A stretch of DNA of 13,145 bases from Deltaproteobacteria bacterium (GTDB lineage: Bacteria; SAR324; NAC60-12). Shown here in pieces: positions 6,498 to 13,145 of this stretch (position 1 is its first letter; each line of letters starts with the position of its first letter). Location: the NCBI GenBank assembly GCA_002716165.1, contig PAZT01000012.1:4950-18094 (forward strand). The letters run 5' to 3'. The notes below the pieces were generated by a model. The model did no database searches. It was not told where the DNA came from and worked only from the letters and a program-made list of their open reading frames with translations. The position numbers and the translations under genes were made by a program.

Positions 6498-8789
6498 ATG
6501 GCTAAATCAGAGACACAGGACCAGTTATATTTTGCTCTGCAAACTTTTACTGAAGTCAACCGCATCATTACTTCTTCCCACAATTCTGATGAAACACTGG
6601 CTAGAACTGCAAAAATGATTGCAAAACGGATAAATGTCGATGCATGCTCTATTTACATTTATGATTCAGACCGAGGAGTCTTAATCCTTAAAGCAACATA
6701 CGGACTTGAACCTTCAACTATTGAGACAGTTTACATGTTACCCTCTGAGGGCCTTGTAGGATTAGTACTTGAAAGATCAGCGCCTGTACAAGAATCTCAA
6801 ATGCAAAAACACCCTCGTTTTAAGTCATTTCCTCAAACTAAAGAAGATTCCTTTTCTTCTTTTCTGGGTGTTCCACTTATTGAGCATCGCAGATCTTTTG
6901 GAGTACTAGTTGTGCATACAATAGATCCAAGGACATTTTCTCCTCAAGAAGTACAATTATTAGGATCTATAGCAACCCAAATATCAAGCCTTGTTTCAAA
7001 GGCGTTACTAATGAAGGAGTTGGATACTGCTACTCAACATCACTCAATTTCCAAAAAAAAGAAAGGCGCAACTCATCAATTTTCAGGACAAGCTGTAGCT
7101 TATGGAGTCGCTATAGGTAAAGCAGTACTTCTCCAGCAGTCAGATATGGAGGAGCCACAGGAAAAAAGTTCTAGGTCATCTGAAAGTGAGATGTCTGATT
7201 TTAATGCAGCAATGGATCATACTATCTCAGACACATTGGAACTTATTGAAAAAGTTTCAGATAAGGTTGGGACTGAAGAAGCTTCCATTTTTCATGCACA
7301 CCTGATGTTCCTTGAAGATCAGCATTTCCAGGAAAAAATTAAGTCAAGAATAGAATCAGGAAATACTGCATCATGGTCTATATATCAGACAGTAGAAGAA
7401 TACCTTGGAGCATTTGCTGAAATTAAGGATCCTTATTTAAGTGAAAAAGGTGCTGATTTAAAAGACGTTGGATATAGACTTTTACATTATTTAGGTCATG
7501 AGGTTCTTTCAGTAACCAAAAAAACAGGCATTCTCATTATGCGTCAACTCCTCCCTGGAGATATAGCCCGTTTAGATACAACAAGAATCAAGGGCATAAT
7601 ATTATCTAAAGGTGGCGTTGTTTCTCACGCTGCAATTTTAGCCAGGTCTTTGAGAATTCCAGCAGTATGCGTTGAAGATCACGAATTGGAGCAAATACAT
7701 GATGGTGATCCCCTTGCTATAAATGGAGATTCCGGGGTTGCTGTGGTATATCCTGACAAAAAAATTCTTGAAGAATTTAAAAAACTGCTTGTTGAACAAC
7801 AAAATTATTTTGATCACCTTGATGATTTTCGTGATGTTCCTTGTAAAACAACTGATGGAACTCGCATAAGTTTATTGGCTAATATAGCCCTAGGGAGTGA
7901 TGAAATGCAATTGCCTCTATACGGCGCAGAAGGGGTGGGGTTATTTAGAACTGAATTTTATTTTCTATTACTTGACAGATATCCAAGTGTTAGTGAACAA
8001 GTTCAGGCATATAGTGACCTACTTAATAATGTACCTGAAGATAAGCCGGTTATTTTCCGTACCCTTGATGTAGGCGCTGACAAGGCTGCTCCTTATATGG
8101 GATTCCAAGAAGAAGAAAATCCATTTTTGGGTTATCGTGCAGTTCGTCGTCAATTAAAACAAAAAACTATTATTAAAGAACAGCTTACAGCTTTTCTGAT
8201 GGCTGTAGAAAAGCGTTCTAATGTCCGATTGCTATTCCCAATGATTACAAACGTAGATGAAATAATTAATGCTAAGGAATTGTTTCAGCAATGCCGCTTG
8301 GAGGTTGAAGCAAATGGGACATTAACTGCAGACATTGAAATTGGTATGATGTTTGAGGTACCAAGTACCTTAATTATATGTGATAAATTTATGAACGAAA
8401 TTGATTTTTGCTCAATTGGGAGCAACGACCTAACTCAATATGTTCTTGCAGTAGACCGAAATAATCTGCTTATTGCTGATCTTTATGACCCGCTTCATCC
8501 TGCTGTACTTCAATTAATAGATAAACTTGTAAAAACTGCTCAAGAATATCAGAAACCTGTAGAGATTTGTGGAGAAATGGCTTCAGACCCCGACGGCTGT
8601 TTAATTCTAGCTGGATTAGGAATCAATTCTCTAAGTATGAATCCACCATTAATACCAGTAGTCAAAAGAAGGCTTTCAGAAATTTCTATTGCAGATGCAA
8701 GATCTCTCGCAAATAGAGCATTGGAAGCAACCTCCCCAACTGAAGTTCGGAAAATGATTAGGGAAATGTTACCTGATTCTCATTCATAG
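6498..8789 (+). CDS. ptsP: PEP-protein phosphotransferase PtsP (GAF-enzyme I, nitrogen PTS)
   Basis: Autophosphorylates from phosphoenolpyruvate and passes the phosphate to an HPr-like protein (NPr) in a regulatory, not sugar-transporting, phosphorelay. An N-terminal GAF sensor domain (about 14-175) joins through a basic linker (K188-K193 region) to the enzyme I module: PEP-utiliser N-terminal domain from about 195, phosphohistidine domain with H377 in G-G-V-V-S-H-A-A-I-L-A-R-S, and C-terminal PEP-binding barrel. The barrel has R484 in G-V-G-L-F-R-T-E-F, the E-E-E-N-P-F-L-G-Y-R-A-V-R motif, S-I-G-S-N-D-L-T-Q-Y and the active-site C691 in I-C-G-E-M-A. All key residues are present, and the 763 aa are close to E. 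coli PtsP (748). The start ATG has no Shine-Dalgarno. holA follows after 11 nt, probably the same transcript. The partner proteins NPr and EIIA-Ntr are not in the window. Confidence 0.96.
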   Translation: MAKSETQDQLYFALQTFTEVNRIITSSHNSDETLARTAKMIAKRINVDACSIYIYDSDRGVLILKATYGLEPSTIETVYMLPSEGLVGLVLERSAPVQESQMQKHPRFKSFPQTKEDSFSSFLGVPLIEHRRSFGVLVVHTIDPRTFSPQEVQLLGSIATQISSLVSKALLMKELDTATQHHSISKKKKGATHQFSGQAVAYGVAIGKAVLLQQSDMEEPQEKSSRSSESEMSDFNAAMDHTISDTLELIEKVSDKVGTEEASIFHAHLMFLEDQHFQEKIKSRIESGNTASWSIYQTVEEYLGAFAEIKDPYLSEKGADLKDVGYRLLHYLGHEVLSVTKKTGILIMRQLLPGDIARLDTTRIKGIILSKGGVVSHAAILARSLRIPAVCVEDHELEQIHDGDPLAINGDSGVAVVYPDKKILEEFKKLLVEQQNYFDHLDDFRDVPCKTTDGTRISLLANIALGSDEMQLPLYGAEGVGLFRTEFYFLLLDRYPSVSEQVQAYSDLLNNVPEDKPVIFRTLDVGADKAAPYMGFQEEENPFLGYRAVRRQLKQKTIIKEQLTAFLMAVEKRSNVRLLFPMITNVDEIINAKELFQQCRLEVEANGTLTADIEIGMMFEVPSTLIICDKFMNEIDFCSIGSNDLTQYVLAVDRNNLLIADLYDPLHPAVLQLIDKLVKTAQEYQKPVEICGEMASDPDGCLILAGLGINSLSMNPPLIPVVKRRLSEISIADARSLANRALEATSPTEVRKMIREMLPDSHS

Positions 8790-8800
8790 AAAAGTATATT

Positions 8801-9868
8801 ATGATTCCTAAAAACAATTTACATAAATTATACCTGGTTTATGGCAATCAGAAGTTGTTGATTAAGGAGAAAGTCTATTCAATAATTGAAGACATACTTA
8901 AAGATCGTCAGCATGATTGGGGGCTAGAACGCTTCTATTCAGAAGAATTGTTGAAAAATACAGAAGGATCAGAGAGACAAAATATAGAAGACTTGATAAT
9001 CGCCTGTGAAATATTGCCCATGCTTACTGATCGGAAGGTTGTTTGGATTGATAATTTTGAAATGGTAAAGAAAAACAAAAATAATTTAGAAAATAACAAT
9101 AAAAATATTTTGTATCAAACTGTAGAGAAAATAATAAAAAATCCTCCAGAAAGTATTTGGTTTATATTCACTAGTGCGGCAACTCGTGAGCAAGATTTTA
9201 GTAAGTCTCTATTCCAAAGCATAAAGAAGAAAGGAGTTATAAATAAATTTACTACATATGAAAATTATAATCCTTTAAACTGGGTTATCGAGAGAGCAGG
9301 AGCTAAAGGAATACCTCTCTCAGCTAATTATGGAAGTTTACTCATAGATATTATTGGAACTGATCTCATAGAACTAGATCATGAACTAGAAAAACTAAGT
9401 TTATTTTTATCAGGAGAAAAAATATCAGATGATATGATAAAAGAACATATTCGCGGTCACAAACAATTTTCTGTCTTTCGAATGACGGATGCTTTGTCCA
9501 GAAAAGAATTACTTCCTGCCTTGGAAATTCTTGACCAACAACTTCAGTTAAAACCCCGGGAACATTTAAGACTATTTTCCCTCATAATAATTCAATTTCG
9601 AAGACTAATGAAAATTCACAGCATGATTAATCAATTCTATAAAGAATCTGAAATAATAAATAAAATATCACTTCCAACATTTCTGAGCAAACAAGTCCTT
9701 ATACAAGCTAGAAACTTCACCAGTTTAGAACTACAAAATATTTACAGAGAGCTTGCTAAACTTGACTTACGTATAAAGTTCCAGAGTTCTCTTGCTCCTC
9801 TTATCCTTCAAAATGTATTTCAGAAAATTTGCTCTGGATATTTTGAGAAAAAAGAGGGGGGGCAGTAA
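8801..9868 (+). CDS. holA: DNA polymerase III delta subunit
   Basis: Delta subunit of the clamp-loader complex, which opens the beta sliding clamp and helps load it on primed DNA. Its 355-aa length is typical. The protein starts with the family-like L-Y-L-V-Y-G-N-Q-K-L-L-I-K-E (10-23) and has a middle section with L-x-x-C-E-I-L-P-M-L-T-D-R-K-V-V-W-I (65-83) and W-F-I-F-T (119-123). It then has the helical D-L-I-E-L-D-H-E-L-E-K-L segment (around 188-199) and the conserved F-R-M-T-D-A-L-S-R-K (226-235), leading into the C-terminal collar helices. As normal for delta it has no Walker ATP-binding motif. The region at 92-105 is unusually Asn/Lys-rich, probably a local expansion in AT-rich DNA. It lies 11 nt after ptsP with only a weak purine-rich stretch before the ATG, which suggests co-transcription. 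Confidence 0.9.
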   Translation: MIPKNNLHKLYLVYGNQKLLIKEKVYSIIEDILKDRQHDWGLERFYSEELLKNTEGSERQNIEDLIIACEILPMLTDRKVVWIDNFEMVKKNKNNLENNNKNILYQTVEKIIKNPPESIWFIFTSAATREQDFSKSLFQSIKKKGVINKFTTYENYNPLNWVIERAGAKGIPLSANYGSLLIDIIGTDLIELDHELEKLSLFLSGEKISDDMIKEHIRGHKQFSVFRMTDALSRKELLPALEILDQQLQLKPREHLRLFSLIIIQFRRLMKIHSMINQFYKESEIINKISLPTFLSKQVLIQARNFTSLELQNIYRELAKLDLRIKFQSSLAPLILQNVFQKICSGYFEKKEGGQ

Positions 9869-9946
9869 TACAATGAATGACGTTTTATTTTACAGCAGAA
9901 AACATCATGGTTCTACTTAGGAAAATCTAAATTAAAAAATTTTATC

Positions 9947-9952
9947 TATAAT
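9947..9952 (+). promoter_or_regulatory. Possible -10 element
   Basis: Perfect TATAAT hexamer, 165 nt before the methyltransferase ATG. No recognisable -35 element lies 16-18 nt upstream, so this is only suggestive in AT-rich DNA. Confidence 0.22.
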
Positions 9953-10050
9953 CTCTATTTTGTTTCTATAGTTCTTATTGGAGAATGACTTAAAGTTAAA
10001 AATTTAGAAGGAGATGCCATAGCGAAAGATTCTTTTTTTTCTTAAAGTTG

Positions 10051-10088
10051 AAAATATATTAGATATTTTATTGTAAAAAATACAATAA
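10051..10088. repeat. Two adjoining palindromes upstream of the methyltransferase
   Basis: AAAATAT (10051-10057) pairs with ATATTTT (10063-10069) across a 5-nt spacer. TTATTGTA (10068-10075) pairs with TACAATAA (10081-10088) across five A. Both are perfect and have the same 5-nt spacing; the second ends 28 nt before the ATG at 10117. The second looks like a dimeric repressor operator, or they could be leader hairpins. No specific regulator family is assigned. Confidence 0.4.
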
Positions 10089-10116
10089 CTTAAAAATAAA
10101 GAAAAAATTTATTTTC

Positions 10117-10902
10117 ATGAGTAAAACTCTAAAAAAATACAATATTGAAGCCGAGGAATTGGAGAAAAGTTACAAACTTCCTGAGATAGTCCAACAGCGT
10201 AACCAAACAATTAACAAATTATCTGTAAAACTGGGAGAGCAAATTTTGGATGTTGGTTGTGGAGTAGGGTTACTTTCATATGAGATTGCCAAACGAATAG
10301 GAGATTCTGGCAAATTATTTGGAATTGACATAAATTTAGATATGATACGCCATGCAAATAAACGGTGCAAAAATTTGCGAAACACCAAATTTTCTGAAGC
10401 AAATGCTGATAATTTGCCTTTTAAAAAAGAATTTTTTGATGCAGTTTGTTGTACCCAGGTACTACTCTATGTAAATGACGTTCCTAATGTACTTAGAGAA
10501 ATTAAAAGGATTCTCAAACCCAAGGGTAGAATTATCATTGTTGAGACCGACTGGAGAGGAGTTGTAATTAATAGTAATTATGATTCTATCACAAGTAGGA
10601 TTTTTTCAGCCTGGGATGCGACAGTTCCCAGCCCGAACCTTCCTGTTTATCTTGGTCCTTTTCTCTTAAATAGTGGATTTTGTAATATTGATGTTGAAGC
10701 AATACCGATACTTAATACAGAATACACTTCTAGCCAATTCTCCCACGGAATGATGAAGTGGATCTCTAGAAATGCTGTGAAAAAAAGTGCTATAACAAGA
10801 GAGCAGTCTGAAATTTGGTTGGATGATTTAGATGAAAAAGGAAAGTCAGGAAATTATTTTTTTTGTGTGAACCGCTTCCTTTTTTCAGCTAAATTATCCT
10901 AA
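10117..10902 (+). CDS. Class I SAM-dependent methyltransferase (UbiE/methyltransf_11 type)
   Basis: Transfers a methyl group from S-adenosylmethionine to an unidentified acceptor; probably soluble. The Rossmann-like fold shows motif I I-L-D-V-G-C-G-V-G (43-51), the acidic ribose-binding D71 in F-G-I-D-I-N, an A-N-A-D-N-L-P-F segment (95-102) typical of the UbiE-like group, and motif III-like L-K-P-K-G-R-I-I-I-V-E (133-143). The C-terminal part (about 150-261) has a W-D-A-T-V-P-S-P-N-L-P segment and shows no metal-binding or Cys-rich feature of arsenite methyltransferases, so the substrate cannot be named. The ATG is preceded by an A-rich tract with a weak AAAGAA. The gene stands apart from holA by 248 nt with its own palindromic upstream region and is convergent with the next gene (12 nt between stops). 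Confidence 0.88.
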   Translation: MSKTLKKYNIEAEELEKSYKLPEIVQQRNQTINKLSVKLGEQILDVGCGVGLLSYEIAKRIGDSGKLFGIDINLDMIRHANKRCKNLRNTKFSEANADNLPFKKEFFDAVCCTQVLLYVNDVPNVLREIKRILKPKGRIIIVETDWRGVVINSNYDSITSRIFSAWDATVPSPNLPVYLGPFLLNSGFCNIDVEAIPILNTEYTSSQFSHGMMKWISRNAVKKSAITREQSEIWLDDLDEKGKSGNYFFCVNRFLFSAKLS

Positions 10903-10914
10903 AATAAAAAAATA

Positions 10915-12117
10915 TTAATAAATTGGATTTTCAGCCATTTCGAGATGTAGATCTTTTTCATTGTAAATATGAGCTAAAGCAACTTCCTCGTTTAATTCAA
11001 TACCTAGTCCCGGTTCCTTAGGAGGAATCACAAATCCACTATCCCATTCTATTGGTTTTTTAAGTATTTGAGCGTGAAAACCTTCCCAACGCCCTATGCT
11101 TTCTAAAATCAAAAAATTTGGTATGCAAGTGCTGATCTGAATGTTTGCCGCTCCTTCAACTGGTCCACAATAGAGATGAGGTGCTACTTGTGCATAATGG
11201 CTTTCAGCCATACCCGCAATTTTTTTCGTTTCAAGAATACCACCTACACGACCAAGAGCAGGCTGCAAAATTGATGCTGCCCCTGCTTCTAACACGCGCG
11301 CAAATTCATATTTAGTTGTAAGTCTTTCTCCGGTTGCGACTGGTATTTTAGTTTGACGTGCAAATTTTGACATTTCTTCAGGACTCTCTGGAGGGATTGG
11401 TTCTTCAAACCAAAGAAGGTCATATGTTTCCAAACGTCTTGCAAGCCTAATTGCTCCTGAAGTAGAAAACTGTCCATGAGTACCAAAAAGTAAATCTGCT
11501 TTACTACCTACTGCCTCCCTCAAATGTTTGCAAAATAATTCTGATCTATCCATTGCCTCCAAAGAAGGTTGGCGTGGGTCAAATACTGAATAGGGGCCTG
11601 CTGGATCAAATTTTACTGCAGTAAAACCCTGTTTAAGGCATACAATCGCTGCTTCAGCAGCTAGTTCTGGATTATCATAAACATTTGGACTTTCATTCGT
11701 ATATGCACTTCCGTTTTTTGGGTAGAGGTACGTATACGTCCGAAGTTTTTCATGAACCTTTCCCCCCAGTAGTTCGTATATAGGTTTTTCAACAGCTTTC
11801 CCACATATATCCCAGAGAGCAATCTCCAATCCACTCAGCACTCCTAACAGCGATGCATCAGGACGCATTGTGTAGCCTCTTCCATACACACCTCTCCACA
11901 GATACTCTATACGGAAAGGATTCATCCCATATACATGACGTTCAAAAATATCTACTATCATTTTTTCAATAACATGTGGATGAAAAGTTGCGCAATATAC
12001 CTCTCCTATTCCCTCGATTCCATTATCAGTAAAAAGTTTGAGAAAAATAAAATATCTCCCTCCATGGTGTGGAGGTGGATTCCCCACCAAGTAAACTTTC
12101 AAATTATTTATATACAT
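10915..12117 (-). CDS. MR/MLE (enolase superfamily) protein, DgoD-like acid-sugar dehydratase family
   Basis: Full-length 400-aa enolase-superfamily protein: N-terminal capping domain (about 1-125) and a TIM barrel ending with a C-terminal lid extension. The closest pattern I can recall is galactonate dehydratase DgoD. It shares G-E-R with E264, L-E-A-G-x-x-S-I-L-Q-P, K-I-A-G-M-A-E, the catalytic-His motif A-P-H (H314) followed by G-P, a second His in T-H-G (H214) and the metal ligand E238 in W-F-E-E-P. A constant offset of 29 to E. coli DgoD fits E209, E235, H185 and H285. Two acidic positions differ: DgoD D183 becomes G212, and the Q-P-D aspartate becomes A287. The K-x-D sequence K169-F-D171 replaces a K-x-K pair. 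The substrate is unknown and the activity may have changed. The start fits the family's usual N-terminus, but no Shine-Dalgarno is visible. Confidence 0.88.
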   Translation of the reverse strand: MYINNLKVYLVGNPPPHHGGRYFIFLKLFTDNGIEGIGEVYCATFHPHVIEKMIVDIFERHVYGMNPFRIEYLWRGVYGRGYTMRPDASLLGVLSGLEIALWDICGKAVEKPIYELLGGKVHEKLRTYTYLYPKNGSAYTNESPNVYDNPELAAEAAIVCLKQGFTAVKFDPAGPYSVFDPRQPSLEAMDRSELFCKHLREAVGSKADLLFGTHGQFSTSGAIRLARRLETYDLLWFEEPIPPESPEEMSKFARQTKIPVATGERLTTKYEFARVLEAGAASILQPALGRVGGILETKKIAGMAESHYAQVAPHLYCGPVEGAANIQISTCIPNFLILESIGRWEGFHAQILKKPIEWDSGFVIPPKEPGLGIELNEEVALAHIYNEKDLHLEMAENPIY

Positions 12118-12447
12118 TAATTAACTAAAAATATAATTGTTTATAATCATTTATTCTATCTGTTGTTTTAAATAATGATTTATATATGTTTAAATTACTG
12201 AAATAATGTACTTTATAAGTTATAAAATATCTATTTTTTATAAAATGTAATAAACAAAAAAATACTTTCTCATCTAGAATTATTTTTTTATGTAATTTTA
12301 ATTAATTATTCAAAAAATTTAAAAAATTGACTAATTTTATTCTTTAATAAATAAAATTAAAAGGAAGGTAATTATGGATTTCATTTAGCAAATTTAGAAT
12401 ATTCTTAAAAGCTTGTTTTGAATTAATAATAATTTTAAAAAATATTT
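12118..12447. other. Very AT-rich gap between the two MR/MLE genes
   Basis: About 330 nt, close to 90% A+T by eye, with no supported gene, tRNA or mobile-element end. It should contain the minus-strand promoter of the gene ending at 10915, but I cannot single out a -35/-10 pair among the many TATA-like strings. It also holds a 10-bp inverted repeat and an orphan + strand Shine-Dalgarno with a 4-codon ORF. Confidence 0.6.
12332..12359. repeat. 10-bp perfect inverted repeat
   Basis: TAATTTTATT (12332-12341) and AATAAAATTA (12350-12359) pair perfectly across 8 nt. The stem is entirely A/T, so it is thermodynamically weak and may be compositional. It directly precedes the purine-rich AAGGAAGG at 12361-12368. 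Confidence 0.35.
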
Positions 12448-13145
12448 TCAATTGAGAGTACTGATCTGAAATTTAGACTTTTCAAGGAAGTTAGGATTAA
12501 TTTCAATTCCCCACCCGGGACCATCAGGGATCTTTACTTTCCCATCTTTAACCATCAGAGATGGGTTGAAGATTCCTTCCTGCCATGGATAGTAATCATT
12601 TCCTTCAATTGAAAATTCCACATATGGTCCTGCATTTTCCAGTGCTCCCATCAGATGAAGCGTAAACACCGTTACTAGAGAAAGGTTTGCGGAATGTGGA
12701 GTACATGTTAATTCAGCTTGTTGAGCCATCTCTGCAACCTTAAGTGTTCTCGTAATACCTCCTAGGTAACATACATCTGGCTGAACAACATTTACAGCAC
12801 GCATATCAATCATTTTTTTCCAAATTGTCAGATCACAGTCCTGTTCTCCTCCAGTAACATCTAAATTAAGTGCATCGGTAACTTGTTTATTCCATTCCAA
12901 TTCCCAGTAAGGACAAGGTTCTTCAAAATGGCAAATTCCATTATCTTCAAGCATTCTTCCAACAGAAATAGCTTTCTGAGGAGTATAAGCGCTATTCGCG
13001 TCAACGAGGAGTGAGACTTGATCTCCTAAAGCTTTTCGAACTGTGGGCACAATTTTTTCAGTACGCCCAGGCCACTCATCTTCGTCATGTCCACATTCCT
13101 TTCCCACACGGAATTTAAAAGCATCAAATCCAAATTCATCTCTTA
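12448..13145 (-). CDS. MR/MLE (enolase superfamily) protein, partial (5' end outside window)
   Basis: C-terminal 231 residues of a second enolase-superfamily enzyme. The frame is open to the right edge, so the GTG at 13107 is internal. The barrel shows a K-x-R pair in A-F-K-F-R-V-G (Lys 13114-13116, Arg 13108-13110). Metal ligands are Asp in V-D-A-N-S (13000-13002), Glu in H-F-E-E-P (12922-12924) and Glu in G-G-E-Q-D (12844-12846). A His/Asp pair typical of the mandelate-racemase-like subgroups follows: Asp in Q-P-D-V (12775-12777) and His in T-P-H-S-A (12694-12696). All metal ligands are intact, unlike the neighbouring paralogue. The substrate is probably an acid sugar or related carboxylate, not identifiable here. 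It is on the same strand as, and upstream of, the gene at 10915-12117, with a 330-nt AT-rich gap between them; no clear terminator follows its TGA stop. Confidence 0.88.
   Translation of the reverse strand, partial: RDEFGFDAFKFRVGKECGHDEDEWPGRTEKIVPTVRKALGDQVSLLVDANSAYTPQKAISVGRMLEDNGICHFEEPCPYWELEWNKQVTDALNLDVTGGEQDCDLTIWKKMIDMRAVNVVQPDVCYLGGITRTLKVAEMAQQAELTCTPHSANLSLVTVFTLHLMGALENAGPYVEFSIEGNDYYPWQEGIFNPSLMVKDGKVKIPDGPGWGIEINPNFLEKSKFQISTLN

Larger units (their letters stand above)
9869..10116. other. AT-rich leader region before the methyltransferase
   Basis: 248 nt with no credible gene. It contains a TATAAT hexamer at 9947-9952 without a good -35, an orphan strong Shine-Dalgarno (AGAAGGAG, 10006-10013) not followed by a usable ORF, and two adjoining palindromes (10051-10088). 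Confidence 0.6.

Noticed and set aside
9873..9920. 15-codon ORF after holA
   Set aside because: Too short and without a properly spaced Shine-Dalgarno; the G-run before it belongs to the holA coding end.
11935..12120. 61-aa + strand ORF opposite the first MR/MLE gene
   Set aside because: Antisense shadow of a conserved N-terminal coding region.
12346..12450. TGA stop of the second MR/MLE gene as a selenocysteine codon
   Set aside because: The read-through frame is AT-rich filler; the family normally ends near here.
1..13145. CRISPR arrays, insertion-sequence ends, tRNA or rRNA genes
   Set aside because: No regularly spaced direct repeats, transposase-like proteins, terminal inverted repeats or cloverleaf-like G+C-rich segments were seen in the gaps.

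Overview
The window looks like core chromosome of an AT-rich (about one third G+C by eye) Gram-negative bacterium. The gene families (RNase E/G with a long disordered tail, SelA, GAF-type PtsP, a CsgG/FlgT-like envelope protein, several enolase-superfamily sugar-acid enzymes) and the base composition suggest a marine deltaproteobacterium-like lineage such as SAR324. This is an inference from family content and composition, not a phylogenetic result.

Layout. At the left edge a 5'-truncated shikimate kinase (aroK, aromatic amino acid synthesis) overlaps xseB (exonuclease VII small subunit) by 26 nt. After a 276-nt gap comes a large RNase E/G-family endoribonuclease (841-3258), then selA (selenocysteine synthase, 3335-4741), then a secreted or envelope protein of unknown role (4880-6199) that ends at a probable two-tier terminator. 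ptsP (GAF-enzyme I of the nitrogen PTS, 6498-8789) and holA (DNA polymerase III delta subunit, 8801-9868) are 11 nt apart and probably co-transcribed. A class I SAM-dependent methyltransferase (10117-10902) follows its own AT-rich leader with two consecutive palindromes. All of these are on the + strand.

The right end (10915-13145) is on the minus strand and convergent with the methyltransferase, 12 nt stop to stop. It holds two mandelate racemase/muconate lactonizing (MR/MLE) family genes separated by a very AT-rich 327-nt gap; the second runs off the window. They resemble acid-sugar dehydratases but have clearly different active-site signatures. The first lacks an acidic residue expected as a metal ligand.

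The genes do not form one pathway: the left and centre are housekeeping and RNA or translation functions, and the right end looks like an accessory carbohydrate-catabolism segment. No mobile element, CRISPR array, tRNA or rRNA was seen. The most interesting points are in the RNase E/G gene. Its conserved zinc-link cysteine motif is absent, its tail carries three copies of a short M-[YF]-x-S-[VF]-H motif, and a perfect 9-bp hairpin in its leader buries the only clear Shine-Dalgarno sequence among the genes here. I did not find a convincing new multi-gene system.
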